Assembly: GCF_008123965.1 (NCBI RefSeq)
Contig: NZ_VSTH01000047.1
Location: 10,286 to 74,285, forward strand
Length of the DNA stretch: 64,000 nt
Reading direction: 5' to 3'
Source of the DNA: Bradyrhizobium hipponense
GTDB taxonomy: Bacteria; Pseudomonadota; Alphaproteobacteria; Rhizobiales; Xanthobacteraceae
In this document: in pieces, positions 26,604-36,314 of the stretch
Layout: every line of letters begins with the position of its first letter
How positions within the stretch are numbered: position 1 is the stretch's first letter
Made by a program: the position numbers and the translations under genes
Notes under the pieces: model-generated
Seen by the model: the letters and a program-made list of their open reading frames with translations, nothing else
What the model was told of the DNA's origin: nothing
Database searches by the model: none

Positions 26604-27568
26604 GACTTGACCAGGCCGACTGACCTCAGGACGTCGGTAACGCGAACCGTTTCCTTCTTCAGGAAGTCGGCGAAGGCGTCGCCGCCGAGATAGGCGTCCT
26701 CCCAGCCCTTCTGCTTGAGGATCTCCTTCCAGGCGTCCGATTTCACCATCTTCTCGACCGCATCGCTCAGCGTCTTGCGCTGCTCCGGCGTGATGCCGGG
26801 AGGGGCGACCACCGAGCGCCAATTGGCGATCACGAGGTCGATACCCTGCTCCTTGAAAGTCGGGATGTCGCTGCCAGCGATGCGCTTCTCCGAGGTCACG
26901 CCGATCGCGCGCAGCTTGCCGGACTTGATCTGCCCATCATATTCGCTCAGCCCCGAAATGCCCGCGGTGACCTTGCCGCCGAGAATGGCGGCGAGCGACT
27001 CGCCACCACCGGAGAACGGGATGTAGTTGATCTTCTTGGCGTCAGCGCCGACGGCACCTGCGAACAATGCCGCCATCACATGGTCGACGCCGCCGGCGGA
27101 GCCGCCTGCAAAGGTCACCTTGGCGATATCGGCCTTCACCGCCGTGGCCAGATCCTGCGCCGTCTTGATCGGTGAGTTCGCGGGAACCACGATCACTTGG
27201 ATTTCCTCGGTGAGGCGCGCGATCGGCGTCACCTGCTCGAGCGTCACCGGCGACCTGTTCATGGCGAGCGCGCCCACCATGACGAAGCCGTTGACCATCA
27301 GCTGGTTGCCGTCGCCCTTGGCGCCGTTGACGAACTGCGCGATGCCGACGCTGCCGCCCGCACCGGGAACGTTGATGACCTGGACGCTGCGCGCAACGCC
27401 CGCGGCAACCAGCGCCTGCTGCATCGAGCGCGCGGTCTGGTCCCAGCCGCCGCCCGGCGCCGCCGGGGCCATCAACTTGAGCTCGAGCTGCTGGGCCAAG
27501 GCCGGCGTGGCTGCCGCAAGGGTCAGCGCAACGGCTGCGCCGACAAGGCGCATGGGAAATTGAAACAT
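26600..27568 (-). CDS. tctC: Tripartite tricarboxylate transporter substrate-binding protein (Bug/TctC)
   Basis: 322 residues from ATG 27568 with GGAG nine bases upstream; signal peptide MFQFPMRLVGAAVALTLAAA..ALAQ. Bug signatures: MAPAAPGGGWDQTARSMQQAL, VINVPGAGGSVGI and FAGGSAGGVDHVMAAL. Periplasmic receptor for the downstream tctB-tctA permease. An IclR-type gene lies 115 bases upstream on the same strand with an imperfect palindrome between. A GGGWDQ-type loop is common in TctC-like receptors for tricarboxylates, but the ligand is not proven. Confidence 0.92.
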   Translation of the reverse strand: MFQFPMRLVGAAVALTLAAATPALAQQLELKLMAPAAPGGGWDQTARSMQQALVAAGVARSVQVINVPGAGGSVGIAQFVNGAKGDGNQLMVNGFVMVGALAMNRSPVTLEQVTPIARLTEEIQVIVVPANSPIKTAQDLATAVKADIAKVTFAGGSAGGVDHVMAALFAGAVGADAKKINYIPFSGGGESLAAILGGKVTAGISGLSEYDGQIKSGKLRAIGVTSEKRIAGSDIPTFKEQGIDLVIANWRSVVAPPGITPEQRKTLSDAVEKMVKSDAWKEILKQKGWEDAYLGGDAFADFLKKETVRVTDVLRSVGLVKS

Positions 27569-27621
27569 CGGGGCATTCTCCAGGGCTCGTGCGGACGTGT
27601 TGATCGTTTGCCGCATTGTGT

Positions 27622-27647
27622 CGTTTGGTCGCATATCAGCCAAAACG
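27622..27647. promoter_or_regulatory. Imperfect palindrome upstream of tctC, candidate IclR operator
   Basis: CGTTTGG (27622-27628) and CCAAAACG (27640-27647) form a near-perfect inverted repeat with one unpaired T, 54 bases before the tctC ATG and just after the iclR stop. IclR proteins bind short inverted repeats of this size. Assignment is by position only. Confidence 0.35.
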
Positions 27648-27683
27648 GCCGATGCTGTCCAGCGATAGCGCCCGAGTTTCCTG

Positions 27684-28526
27684 TCAGCCGGACTTCGGCA
27701 TCACCCCGCCGAGCGCGACGGTCAGCTCACCGGCGACTTCGCACACGATCTGGCCGATTTCCGGCAATCTGTCGTCGGTCAGGCGGCTGGTCATGCCCGA
27801 GACGGAAATCGCCGCGAGCGGCTCGGCGCAGTCGTTGTAGACGACTGCGGCAATACAACGCAGGCCCATGCTGGCCTGCTCATCGTCGATCGCAAAGCCC
27901 TGCTTGCGGATCGTCGCAAGCTCCTTGAACAGGTCGCTCGGCCGCACAATCGATTTTTCGGTGAGGCGAGGCATGCCATGATGGCGGATGACGGCGCCGA
28001 CGTCCTCGTCGGAGTAGGTCGCGAGCACCGCCTTGCCGACGCCGGACGTCACCATCGGGACGCGGCCGCCGACCTTGGTCAGCGAGCGCATGATCTCGCG
28101 GCTCTCCATGCGGGTGAGCACGATGATGAACTCGTCGTCGACCACCGCCAGATTGGCGGTCTCGCGGGTGAGATCGCGCAGCTTGCGCAGGTAGGGGATC
28201 GCCTGCGCGGTGAAATTACGACGCCGCGCGAAGCTCGCACCGACAGTAAAGCTGCGCACGCCGACATGCCATTTGGATTCGGCGCGGTCGAACTGCACGA
28301 AGCGGCGGCTTTCCAGCGTTGCCAGCAAGCGGTGCACGGTGGAGGCCGACAGGCCGGTGCGCACCGCGAGATCGCTGAGGCGATAACCCTCGTCGTCCTC
28401 GGCCAGCGTTTCCAGGATCGACAGCGCGCGGTCGACCGACTGCACGCCGCCGTCGCGCGCCTCATGATCGGCCTCGGCAGGCGATCTGGGCTCGAGCGAT
28501 TTGCGCCGGATCACGTTCTTGCTCAT
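27684..28526 (-). CDS. IclR-family transcriptional regulator
   Basis: 280 residues from ATG 28526; a longer frame runs back into the dispersed repeats and is unlikely. N-terminal winged HTH (about 35-95: LSILETLAEDDEGYRLSDLAVRTGLSASTVHRLLATLE) and C-terminal IclR effector domain (ANLAVVDDEFIIVLTRMES, GVGKAVLA, GLRCIAAVVYN). Lies immediately upstream of tctCBA in the same direction, so it probably controls that transporter, and possibly the acyl-CoA synthetase gene behind it. Confidence 0.9.
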   Translation of the reverse strand: MSKNVIRRKSLEPRSPAEADHEARDGGVQSVDRALSILETLAEDDEGYRLSDLAVRTGLSASTVHRLLATLESRRFVQFDRAESKWHVGVRSFTVGASFARRRNFTAQAIPYLRKLRDLTRETANLAVVDDEFIIVLTRMESREIMRSLTKVGGRVPMVTSGVGKAVLATYSDEDVGAVIRHHGMPRLTEKSIVRPSDLFKELATIRKQGFAIDDEQASMGLRCIAAVVYNDCAEPLAAISVSGMTSRLTDDRLPEIGQIVCEVAGELTVALGGVMPKSG

Positions 28527-28558
28527 CGCGACCTGCCCTTCGTCCGCGATCTCCGTCC

Positions 28559-28676
28559 ACCTCTCCCCGTCGGGGAGAGGTCGATTTGCGCAGCAAATCG
28601 GGTGAGGGGTGCAGGTCCCTCGATAGAGCAGACCCCTCACCCGGCGCTTCGCGCCGACCTCTCCCTATGGGAGACG
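28559..28676. repeat. Paired extragenic palindromes upstream of iclR
   Basis: CCTCTCCCCG-T-CGGGGAGAGG followed by CGATTTGC-GCA-GCAAATCG and CACCCGGCGC-TT-CGCGCCG, ending in a second CCTCTCCC. The GTGAGGGG (about 28602-28609) and CCCCTCAC (28633-28640) blocks are inverted with respect to each other, giving a roughly two-fold symmetrical element. Same family as 61-117 and 15287-15451. Confidence 0.75.
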
Positions 28677-28779
28677 TTTAGCACCGCCGATACGACAGCA
28701 ATTCATTTCAAACTCGTCATGCGTTAGATCGGAACGCCGCTCCAGACTGCTCCGAGGCGGGCATTTCCTTTTCGTCCGC

Positions 28780-30909
28780 TCAGAGCAGCCCTGCCCCGCG
28801 CGCCCACTTGTACTTGGCCCCTAACACCTCGACCGGCAGCTCGGTCGAATAGGCATAGGCCGGGATGCCGTTCTGGTAGAGATATTCGGCGGCTTCCTCG
28901 ACCTCGACGTCGCCGGCGAGCGAGGCGACGATCGGCTTCACGAAGCCCTTTGCCTCCATCTCCTTCTTCACCTCGACCATGTTGCGGGCGAACACCATCG
29001 GCGGCGTCACGATGGTGTGCCAGTAGCCGAGGATCAGCGAATGGATGCGCTCATCCGACAAGCCGAGCTTCACGGTGTTGACGTAGGTGATCGGCGGCTC
29101 GCCGCCGGTGATATCCACAGGATTTCCGGCAGCTCCGAACGGCGGGATGAACTTGCGGAAGGCCGCATCGAGATCCGGCGGCATCGACATCAGCAACAGG
29201 CCGTTGTCGACGACGGAGTCCGACAGCAGCACGCCCGAACCACCGGCGCCGGTGATGATCAACACGTTCTCGCCCTTCGGCGTCGGCAGCACCGGCACAC
29301 CGCGGGCGAATTCGAGCAGTTGCCGGAGCGAGCGAGCGCGGATCACGCCAGACTGCGCCAGGACATCCTCGTAGATCTTGTCGTTGCCGGCGAGCGCGCC
29401 GGTGTGCGACGAGGCCGCCTTCGCGCCGGCCGAGGTGCGGCCGGCCTTGAGCACGATCACCGGCTTCTTCTTGGACACGCGCTTTGCGGCTTCGGCAAAG
29501 GCGCGGCCATCCTTGAGGTCCTCGCAGTGCTGCGCGATCAGATTGGTGTTGGGATCCTGCTCGAAGAAGGCGAGCAGATCGTCCTCGTCGATGTCGGACT
29601 TGTTGCCGAGGCCGACGATCGCGGAGACGCCCATCTTGGCCGAGCGCGAAAAGCCGATGATGGCCATGCCGATGCCGCCCGACTGCGACGACAGCGCCGC
29701 ATGGCCCTTGACGTCGTAAGCGGTGCAGAAGGTCGCGCAGAGGTTTGCCGGCGTGTAATAGAAACCGTAGATGTTCGGCCCCATCAGGCGGATGTCGTAC
29801 TTCTTGCCGACCTCGACGATCTCGGCCTGGAGTTCCGGCGCGCCCGCTTCGGCAAAGCCCGACGGGATCAGCACCGCGCCCGGGATTTTCTTCTCGCCGC
29901 ATTCGACCAGCGCAGCCGCGACGAACTTCGCAGGGATAGCGAACACCGCTGTATCGATCACGCCCGGCACGTCCTTGACGCTTTTATAGGCCTTGTAGCC
30001 GAGGATCTCGGCGGCCTTCGGATGGATCGGATAAATATCGCCCTTGTAGCCGCCGTTGATGAGGTTCTTCATCACGGAGTTGCCGATCTTGCCGTCCTCG
30101 GCGGAGGCGCCGACCACGGCGACCGCCTTCGGCTGCATGATGCGGCTCATAGCCGCGACGATCTCTTCGGTCGGGCGCGGCTTCGGCTTGGGCTTGTAGG
30201 CGAAATCGACGACGATGCGCACGTCGGCGGCGGTCGCGTCCTTCGCCGTCGCGAAAACGGGGTTGAGGTCGAGCTCGACGATCTCGGGAAAATCCGTAAC
30301 TAGCTGGGAGACCTTCACGATGATGTCGGCCAGCGCCGTGCGGTTGACCGGCTCGCTGCCGCGTACGCCCTTGAGGATCTCATGCGCCTGGATGCCGTCG
30401 AGCATCGAGAGCGCATCTTCCTTGGTCGCGGGCGCCAGGCGGAAGGTGACGTCCTTCAGGACTTCGACCAGAACGCCGCCGAGGCCGAAGGCGACCAGCT
30501 TACCGAACGAGCCGTCGGTGATCGAGCCAACGATCACCTCGGTGCCGCCGGCCAGCATCTGCTGCACCTGGATGCCCTCGATCTTGGCGTCGGCCTTGTA
30601 CTTCTTGGCGTTGGAGAGAATGGTCTCGTAGGCCTTCTCGGCATCCTGCACCGTCTTGACGCCGACGATGACGCCGCCGGCCTCGGTCTTGTGGAGAATG
30701 TCCGGCGAGACGATCTTCATGACGACGGGAAAGCCCATCGAGGAGGCGACCTTGCCGGCCTCGCCTGCCGATTTCACCACGCCCTCCTTCGGTACTGGAA
30801 TGCCGTAGGCATCGCAGACGAGCTTGCCCTCAGGCGCCGTCAGGCTGGTGCGGTTGTCCGCCTTGACCTGGTCAAGGACCTTGCGGACGACGTCTTTGGA
30901 ATTGGACAT
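28780..30909 (-). CDS. ADP-forming acyl-CoA synthetase (acetate-CoA ligase family, fused beta-alpha)
   Basis: 709 residues in the order ATP-grasp/beta domain (about 1-230: GFPVVMKIVSPDILHKTEAGGV, GFGLGGVLVEVLKD) then CoA-binding and ligase domains (about 245-709: VAVVGASAEDGKIGNSVM, SSQSGGIGMAI). The phospho-histidine motif SSHTGALAG places the catalytic His at 502. The family converts an acyl-CoA plus ADP and phosphate to acid plus ATP, or the reverse. Divergent from gntR-oxc-frc with two shared operators, so it likely belongs to oxalate metabolism, perhaps activating oxalate or formate or recovering ATP from formyl-CoA. That substrate is inference. Confidence 0.9.
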   Translation of the reverse strand: MSNSKDVVRKVLDQVKADNRTSLTAPEGKLVCDAYGIPVPKEGVVKSAGEAGKVASSMGFPVVMKIVSPDILHKTEAGGVIVGVKTVQDAEKAYETILSNAKKYKADAKIEGIQVQQMLAGGTEVIVGSITDGSFGKLVAFGLGGVLVEVLKDVTFRLAPATKEDALSMLDGIQAHEILKGVRGSEPVNRTALADIIVKVSQLVTDFPEIVELDLNPVFATAKDATAADVRIVVDFAYKPKPKPRPTEEIVAAMSRIMQPKAVAVVGASAEDGKIGNSVMKNLINGGYKGDIYPIHPKAAEILGYKAYKSVKDVPGVIDTAVFAIPAKFVAAALVECGEKKIPGAVLIPSGFAEAGAPELQAEIVEVGKKYDIRLMGPNIYGFYYTPANLCATFCTAYDVKGHAALSSQSGGIGMAIIGFSRSAKMGVSAIVGLGNKSDIDEDDLLAFFEQDPNTNLIAQHCEDLKDGRAFAEAAKRVSKKKPVIVLKAGRTSAGAKAASSHTGALAGNDKIYEDVLAQSGVIRARSLRQLLEFARGVPVLPTPKGENVLIITGAGGSGVLLSDSVVDNGLLLMSMPPDLDAAFRKFIPPFGAAGNPVDITGGEPPITYVNTVKLGLSDERIHSLILGYWHTIVTPPMVFARNMVEVKKEMEAKGFVKPIVASLAGDVEVEEAAEYLYQNGIPAYAYSTELPVEVLGAKYKWARGAGLL

Positions 30910-31066
30910 GTGGCTTCTCCCTTGACCTTCAATTCTTGCTTTGCAAAGCGCGCGTGTTGCGGCTGCCTGTCATGCTTGCCATGCGCCGCGCCTTGTTCCG
31001 CAGCGCGGAACGGAGTGGCATAAAGCCGAGATTACCCCGCCGGCTTGGATCAAAAATGGCTGGCGA

Positions 31067-31083
31067 TGGCATTTGGTATGCCA
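31067..31083. promoter_or_regulatory. GntR-type operator, copy 1
   Basis: TGGCAT-TTGGT-ATGCCA, perfect 6-bp arms around a 5-bp centre. It is one of two in the 312-base divergent gap between the acyl-CoA synthetase gene and gntR, 158 bases before the former's start. The same 17-bp pattern recurs at 31148, 48031, 49919 and 51490, all before genes of oxalate metabolism or transport. The form suits an FCD-type GntR dimer. Confidence 0.8.
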
Positions 31084-31147
31084 GAAGCCAACTTGTCAAG
31101 CCGCGACGCCTTCTAGAACGCTGCAAAAAATAGGCAGCTTGACACGC

Positions 31148-31164
31148 TGGCATGTGGTATGCCA
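31148..31164. promoter_or_regulatory. GntR-type operator, copy 2
   Basis: TGGCAT-GTGGT-ATGCCA, perfect arms, 57 bases before the gntR GTG start. Spacing from copy 1 is 81 bases centre to centre (about eight helical turns), so both could be occupied on one face or bridged. Autoregulation of gntR and control of the divergent acyl-CoA synthetase are the natural reading. Confidence 0.8.
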
Positions 31165-31221
31165 AAAACTTTCCAGTTAATATTCCTGTAAAAGACGACT
31201 CCCCATTGGAGGAGAATCGTC

Positions 31222-31953
31222 GTGTCACTGCGGAAACCAACCAAGGCGTTGCCGAACATGGCCGAGGCAGACATCGCAATCGTTCGTATTGCCCCGGAGA
31301 GCAGCTTCAAGAACAAGGCGTATGACGCCTTGAAAGAAGCCATCCTCAAGATGGACATCTACTCGACGCCCGAGCCGGTGATGCTCGACGAGCGCGCGCT
31401 GTCCGAGCGCCTCGGTGTCAGCCGCACTCCGATCCGCGAGGCGATCGCGATGCTCGAGCAGGACGGTTTCGTCAAGACGGTTCCGCGCCGCGGCATCATG
31501 GTGGTGCGCAGGACCAAGAGCGAGATCGTCGACATGATCCGCGCCTGGGCGGCGCTGGAGAGTATGGCGGCACGCCTGATCACCACCACGGCACGCAAGA
31601 AGGACATCACGGCGCTGCGCGACTTCTTCAAGGACTTCGGCAAGGACCGCCTGCCGCAGGACCACGTCGAGGAATATTCGCGTGCCAATATCGCCTTTCA
31701 CCAGGCGCTGATCTCGCTGTCGGAATCGCCCGTGCTGGTCGATCTCACCAACGACCTGCTGCTGCACGTGCGTGGCTATCGGCAACTCACGATCGGACGC
31801 AAGGACCGCACCGCGACCTCGTTGCCCGAGCATCTCGGTATCATCGAAGCGCTGGAGGCGCGCGACACCGAGCTCGCCGAGAAGCGCGCCCGCGACCACA
31901 CCCTTGGCCTTGCGGCTTATGTCGAAGCGCATGGCCAGGAACTGTTTGGCTAA
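31222..31953 (+). CDS. GntR-family (FCD) transcriptional regulator of the oxalate regulon
   Basis: 243 residues from GTG 31222 with GGAGGAG nine bases upstream. Winged HTH about 28-95 ([45 protein letters not shown]), then an FCD all-helical effector domain (about 110-235) with metal/ligand residues including N/H in [11 protein letters not shown] and H in [15 protein letters not shown]. Two operator palindromes lie just upstream. oxc follows after 77 bases and frc after oxc, consistent with a gntR-oxc-frc transcript. Effector unknown; oxalate or oxalyl-CoA is a reasonable guess. Confidence 0.92.
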   Translation: MSLRKPTKALPNMAEADIAIVRIAPESSFKNKAYDALKEAILKMDIYSTPEPVMLDERALSERLGVSRTPIREAIAMLEQDGFVKTVPRRGIMVVRRTKSEIVDMIRAWAALESMAARLITTTARKKDITALRDFFKDFGKDRLPQDHVEEYSRANIAFHQALISLSESPVLVDLTNDLLLHVRGYRQLTIGRKDRTATSLPEHLGIIEALEARDTELAEKRARDHTLGLAAYVEAHGQELFG

Positions 31954-32030
31954 CAATTTTCACCAGAAGGGCGAACCCATTCGCCCCCCCAAAGCCTAAA
32001 CGGCACCTTGAGACCAGGGAGACAAGGCCC

Positions 32031-33764
32031 ATGCTGCATACCGCGACCAAGTCCGAAGCACCGGGCACCGAGCAGGAATTGACGGATGGTTTCCATCTTG
32101 TCATCGACGCGCTCAAGCTGAACGGCATCAACACCATCTATAATGTGCCGGGCATCCCGATCACGGATTTGGGCCGCATGGCACAGGCCGCCGGCATCCG
32201 CGTGATCTCGTTCCGCCACGAGCAGAACGCCGGTTACGCGGCGGGCATCGCCGGCTATCTCACCAAGAAACCCGGCGTCTGTCTCACCGTCTCCGCGCCC
32301 GGCTTCCTCAACGGTCTCACCGCGCTCGCGCATGCCACCACCAACTGCTACCCGATGATCCTGGTCTCCGGCTCCTCGGAGCGCGAAATCGTCGACCTCC
32401 AGCAGGGCGACTATGAGGAGATGGACCAGCTCGCGATTGCCAAGCCGCTCTGCAAGGCGGCCTATCGCGTGCTGCACGCCCAGGATATCGGCATCGGTTT
32501 TGCCCGCGCCATCCGCGCCGCTGTCTCGGGTCGTCCGGGCGGGGTCTATCTCGACCTGCCGGCAAAGCTGTTCGGCCAGGTGATGAACGCCGATGCCGGC
32601 CGGAAGTCGCTGGTCAAGGTGATCGATGCGGCACCTGCGCAGATCCCCTCGCCCGCTTCGGTGAAGCGCGCGCTCGACGTGCTCAAGAGCGCGAAGCGCC
32701 CGCTCATCATCCTCGGCAAGGGCGCGGCCTACGCGCAGGCCGATGAGGAGATCAAGGACTTCGTCGAGAAGAGCGGCGTGCCGTTCCTGCCGATGAGCAT
32801 GGCCAAGGGCCTGCTTGCCGACACGCATCCGCAATGCGCAGGCGCGGCCCGCTCGACGGTGCTGAAAGAGTCCGACGTCGTTCTGCTGATCGGGGCGCGG
32901 CTGAACTGGCTGCTGTCGCACGGCAAGGGCAAGAGCTGGGGCGAGGCGCCCAAGAAGTTCATCCAGGTCGACATCGAGCCGAGGGAAATGGACTCCAACA
33001 TCGAGATCGTCGCGCCCGTCGTCGGCGACATCGGCTCGGTCGTGTCGGCCTTCAACCAGGCGATGGGTGCGAGCTGGACCGCGCCGCCGGCCGAATGGAC
33101 CAACGCCATCGTGTCCAAGCGCGAAGAGAACGTCGCCAAGATGGCGCCGAAGCTCATGAACAACAAATCGCCGATGGACTATCACGGCGCGCTCGGCGTG
33201 CTGAAGAACGTCATCAAGGAACATCCCGACGCCATCCTCGTCAACGAGGGCGCCAACACGCTCGACCTCGCCCGCGGTGTCATCGACATGTACAAGCCGC
33301 GCAAGCGTCTCGACGTCGGCACCTGGGGCGTCATGGGCATCGGCATGGGCCAGGCGATCGCGGCGACGCTGGAAACTGGCCACCCCGTGCTCGCGGTGGA
33401 AGGCGACAGCGCCTTCGGCTTCTCCGGCATGGAGGTCGAGACCATCTGCCGCTACAACTTGCCGATCTGCATCGTCATCTTCAACAATGACGGCATCTAT
33501 CGCGGCACCGACGTCAACAGCGCCAACGCCGATCCGGCGACCACCGTGTTCGTCAAGGGCGCGCGCTACGACAAGATGATGGAAGCCTTCGGCGGCGTCG
33601 GCGTGAATGCCACCTCGCCCGACGAGCTCAAGCGCGCCGTCAACGAGGCGATGGCGTCGGGCAAGCCGACGCTCATCAACGCGGTGATCGATCCGGCCGC
33701 CGGCTCGGAGAGCGGCCGCATTGGCAACCTCAATCCGCAGAGCGTCTTGCAGAAGAAAAAGTAA
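32031..33764 (+). CDS. oxc: Oxalyl-CoA decarboxylase
   Basis: 577 residues, ThDP enzyme converting oxalyl-CoA to formyl-CoA and CO2 in the cytoplasm. The activating glutamate is E64 in [12 protein letters not shown]; the ThDP-Mg motif is [22 protein letters not shown]. Close match in motif and length to the Oxalobacter formigenes enzyme as I know it (about 568). An AGGGAGACAAGG stretch precedes the ATG. Middle gene of gntR-oxc-frc. Works with Frc in a cycle where formyl-CoA donates CoA to the next oxalate. Confidence 0.96.
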   Translation: MLHTATKSEAPGTEQELTDGFHLVIDALKLNGINTIYNVPGIPITDLGRMAQAAGIRVISFRHEQNAGYAAGIAGYLTKKPGVCLTVSAPGFLNGLTALAHATTNCYPMILVSGSSEREIVDLQQGDYEEMDQLAIAKPLCKAAYRVLHAQDIGIGFARAIRAAVSGRPGGVYLDLPAKLFGQVMNADAGRKSLVKVIDAAPAQIPSPASVKRALDVLKSAKRPLIILGKGAAYAQADEEIKDFVEKSGVPFLPMSMAKGLLADTHPQCAGAARSTVLKESDVVLLIGARLNWLLSHGKGKSWGEAPKKFIQVDIEPREMDSNIEIVAPVVGDIGSVVSAFNQAMGASWTAPPAEWTNAIVSKREENVAKMAPKLMNNKSPMDYHGALGVLKNVIKEHPDAILVNEGANTLDLARGVIDMYKPRKRLDVGTWGVMGIGMGQAIAATLETGHPVLAVEGDSAFGFSGMEVETICRYNLPICIVIFNNDGIYRGTDVNSANADPATTVFVKGARYDKMMEAFGGVGVNATSPDELKRAVNEAMASGKPTLINAVIDPAAGSESGRIGNLNPQSVLQKKK

Positions 33765-33825
33765 GTCCACCCCTTCAACCATTTATTCCCTGTGGTTAGC
33801 AGGGGCAGACAGAGTACGGAGCAAC

Positions 33826-35106
33826 ATGATGACCAAAGCGCTCACGGGCGTTCGCATTCTCGACTTCACCCACGTCCAGTCCGGACCGACCTGCACGCAG
33901 TTGCTCGCATGGTTCGGCGCCGACGTGATCAAGGTGGAGCGGCCCGGTGTCGGCGACATCACCCGCGGGCAGCTGCAGGACATCCCGAACGTGGACAGCC
34001 TGTATTTCACCATGCTCAACCACAACAAGCGCTCGATCACCCTCGACACCAAGAACCCCAAGGGCAAGGAAGTCCTCACCGAGCTGATCAAGACGTGCGA
34101 CGTGCTGGTGGAGAATTTCGGCCCCGGCGTGCTCGACCGCATGGGCTTCCCCTGGGAGAAGATCCAGGCGATCAACCCGAAGATGATCGTCGCCTCGATC
34201 AAGGGTTTTGGCCCCGGGCCCTACGAGGACTGCAAAGTCTATGAGAACGTCGCGCAGTGCACCGGCGGCTCCGCCTCCACCACCGGCTTCCGCGACGGCC
34301 TGCCGCTCGTGACCGGCGCGCAGATCGGCGACAGCGGCACCGGCCTGCACCTGGCGCTCGGCATCGTCACCGCGCTCTATCAGCGCACCCATTCGGGCAA
34401 GGGCCAGCGCGTCACCGCCGCGATGCAGGACGGCGTGCTCAACCTCTGCCGCGTCAAGCTGCGCGACCAGCAGCGCCTCGCCCATGGTCCGCTTAGGGAA
34501 TACAGCCAGTTCGGCGAAGGCGTGCCGTTCGGCGACGCCGTGCCGCGCGCTGGCAACGATTCCGGCGGCGGCCAGCCCGGCCGCATCCTGAAGTGCAAGG
34601 GCTGGGAGACCGATCCCAACGCCTACATCTACTTCATCACCCAGGCCCCGGTCTGGGAGAAGATCTGCGACGTGATCGGCGAGCCGACCTGGAAGACCGA
34701 TCCGAACTACGCCAAGCCGGCGGCGCGCCTGCCGCGCCTGAACGAGATCTTCGGGCGCATCGAACAGTGGACGATGACGAAGACCAAGTTCGAGGCGATG
34801 GAGATCCTCAACAAGGACGACATCCCGTGCGGCCCGATCCTGTCGATGAAGGAGATCGCCGAAGACCAGTCGCTGCGCGCCACCGGCACCGTGGTCGAGG
34901 TCGATCACCCCACCCGCGGCAAGTACATCTCGGTCGGCAACCCGATCAAGCTGTCGGACTCCCCGAGCGAGGTGGAGCGCTCGCCGCTGCTCGGCGAGCA
35001 CACCGACGAAATCCTGCGCAGCGTGCTCGGCTTCAGCGACCATCAGGTCGCCGAGATCCACAAGTCCGGCGCGCTTGATCCGCCGCAGAAGCAGGCCGCG
35101 GAGTAA
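33826..35106 (+). CDS. frc: Formyl-CoA:oxalate CoA-transferase
   Basis: 426 residues, class III CoA-transferase, size as in the characterised enzymes (about 428). N-terminus [21 protein letters not shown] and the glycine loop [10 protein letters not shown] near residue 243 are typical; the catalytic aspartate falls exactly at D169 in [12 protein letters not shown]. Start ATG 33826 has GGAG upstream and an alternative ATG is next to it. It is followed by a strong terminator, closing the gntR-oxc-frc operon. It moves CoA from formyl-CoA to oxalate, releasing formate. Confidence 0.96.
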   Translation: MMTKALTGVRILDFTHVQSGPTCTQLLAWFGADVIKVERPGVGDITRGQLQDIPNVDSLYFTMLNHNKRSITLDTKNPKGKEVLTELIKTCDVLVENFGPGVLDRMGFPWEKIQAINPKMIVASIKGFGPGPYEDCKVYENVAQCTGGSASTTGFRDGLPLVTGAQIGDSGTGLHLALGIVTALYQRTHSGKGQRVTAAMQDGVLNLCRVKLRDQQRLAHGPLREYSQFGEGVPFGDAVPRAGNDSGGGQPGRILKCKGWETDPNAYIYFITQAPVWEKICDVIGEPTWKTDPNYAKPAARLPRLNEIFGRIEQWTMTKTKFEAMEILNKDDIPCGPILSMKEIAEDQSLRATGTVVEVDHPTRGKYISVGNPIKLSDSPSEVERSPLLGEHTDEILRSVLGFSDHQVAEIHKSGALDPPQKQAAE

Positions 35107-35131
35107 GCGACACCACAACGAGTGAGACAGA

Positions 35132-35162
35132 AGGGCCGCCCTCCGAGGCGGCCCTTTTTTTT
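35132..35162 (+). terminator. Rho-independent terminator of gntR-oxc-frc
   Basis: AGGGCCGCC-CTCCGA-GGCGGCCCT with a following run of eight T, 26 bases after the frc stop. Nine-pair GC-rich stem; a textbook intrinsic terminator. Confidence 0.92.
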
Positions 35163-35725
35163 GCGCGAGAATGGCGCGCGGCCGCAGGCTCTGACCAAAA
35201 AGCTGAAGATCAACCCCATGCACAGTAGCTAACCCTTTGGCTTCAAAAGAATTTCGCATTCTGCGAAATCCCTTTTGACCCGTCGGGCAAAACAGGGGTA
35301 TTATGCCATGACTCGAAAAAGCGAATGTCCGGGCCATTGGAGTGCGCGTTGACGCAGCCGCGCGCCGCTGAGAGCCGTAGGCGCCCCCCTCTATCCCTGC
35401 TCTCGCCAGCACTTCATTTCCATCGGAAGCCGCAACCTGAGGTCCGATCCCCGCACCTTAAGCTTCACGGTTCCGCAATTAAAGACTGGCGCCGAGGAAC
35501 AGCTGCTCTGGCCGGCCGTTACTCTCTCGACCGGCGCGCGCTCGGAAATGCTAGTGCGCCGCCCCACGGCGAGTGACCAAGCGCCTCGCACAAGACCTGC
35601 CAACGCTGAAGAAGTGGCCGCCTTGTTGCCCCGAGGGACAAGTCGATACGCATCAGCGTGCGAGCGGGAGACGTTGCGTCCAGCATTTGCCGGGACCACG
35701 CTCGTTGATCAAATGGAGGTCGACA
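35163..35725. other. Non-coding stretch between frc terminator and the 60-aa gene
   Basis: About 560 bases without a convincing protein gene. Around 35245-35300 it reads TTTCGCATTCTGCGAAAT (a 7-bp hairpin) followed by TTTGACCCGTCGGGCAAAA, both of which I associate with recurrent non-coding sequence in Bradyrhizobium. Short reading frames here lack ribosome-binding sites and protein-like composition. A small RNA cannot be excluded. Confidence 0.4.
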
Positions 35726-35908
35726 ATGTTGAGAGATCAATCCTCTGATCGAGCCAAGCGTGAAGCCAACAAGGTGTTCAAGCCTGACAAAACGCAGAAG
35801 CCGATGAATGACTATGCGAAAGAGCAGCGCTCCTTCCACGAGAACCGCGAGCGCCTGAAAGCGGAGCGATTGGCCCGCGAGGCCAAATCGGGAAGCCGCT
35901 CCGAATAG
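35726..35908 (+). CDS. Small highly charged hypothetical protein (60 aa)
   Basis: ATG 35726 with GGAGG eight bases upstream, which selects it over the longer frame from 35573. Composition is extreme: rich in Arg, Lys, Glu and Asp (SDRAKREANKVFKPDK, ENRERLKAERLAREAKS), probably helical or disordered and cytoplasmic. No family recognised. It ends 18 bases before the insertion sequence. Confidence 0.65.
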   Translation: MLRDQSSDRAKREANKVFKPDKTQKPMNDYAKEQRSFHENRERLKAERLAREAKSGSRSE

Positions 35909-36079
35909 GAAGGGTTTGCATCCGGGGGTAGTGTCTCAGTTTGAAATATAGGTCCGATGCGGACCTAATTGCGGAACTTGCCAGCAAAGCGCGCACGTGT
36001 AGGGCGGCGGGGGGCGGCCTAAAAGTGCCGGATTCGGTAAAACTAATCATTCACTTCGTTATAATACATATAATGGTTA

Positions 36080-36304
36080 ATGGTCGCCTCGTTTCTATTC
36101 GGCGTGGTCACCTTAGCTGCACTAGGTCTCTGGTAGTTCACGCAATGGATCAAGGGGCTTGGAGCGCCTGATGAAATAGCGTTCGTGAGCTACGCGGTTT
36201 CTGAACTTGTCTTCTGGATAGACGTTGCGTGCTTTGGTGTGTTCGTGATTGCGGAGGCCTACAAACTAGTCCGTGAGATCATAGCTAACGCCTGGAAACC
36301 CTGA
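36080..36304 (+). pseudogene. Small membrane protein in the IS, interrupted by one amber codon
   Basis: From ATG 36080 the frame reads MVASFLFGVVTLAALGLW, then TAG at 36134-36136, then FTQWIKGLGAPDEIAFVSYAV..FWIDVACFGVFVIAEAYKLVREI to TGA at 36302-36304. Two hydrophobic segments on either side of the stop make a coherent two-helix protein, so a single nonsense change in a once-intact passenger gene is likely. Base composition is lower in GC than the chromosome. Function unknown. Confidence 0.5.
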
Positions 36305-36314
36305 GGATTGTCCG

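Noticed and set aside
32031..33764. Acetolactate synthase or other ThDP enzyme as the identity of oxc
   Set aside because: Neighbouring frc with D169, and the [12 protein letters not shown] and [13 protein letters not shown] motifs, match oxalyl-CoA decarboxylase.
31950..33782. 610-codon reading frame antisense to oxc
   Set aside because: It mirrors the codon structure of oxc, has His/Arg/Asp-rich composition with no known domain and no ribosome-binding site. Long antisense frames are usual in GC-rich genes.
33796..35412. 538-codon antisense frame over frc
   Set aside because: frc is proven by D169 and family motifs; the antisense frame crosses the terminator and has no recognisable domain.
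35325..35576. 83-codon ORF between frc and the 60-aa gene
   Set aside because: No ribosome-binding site, low-complexity Arg/Pro/Leu composition and overlap with recurrent non-coding sequence.
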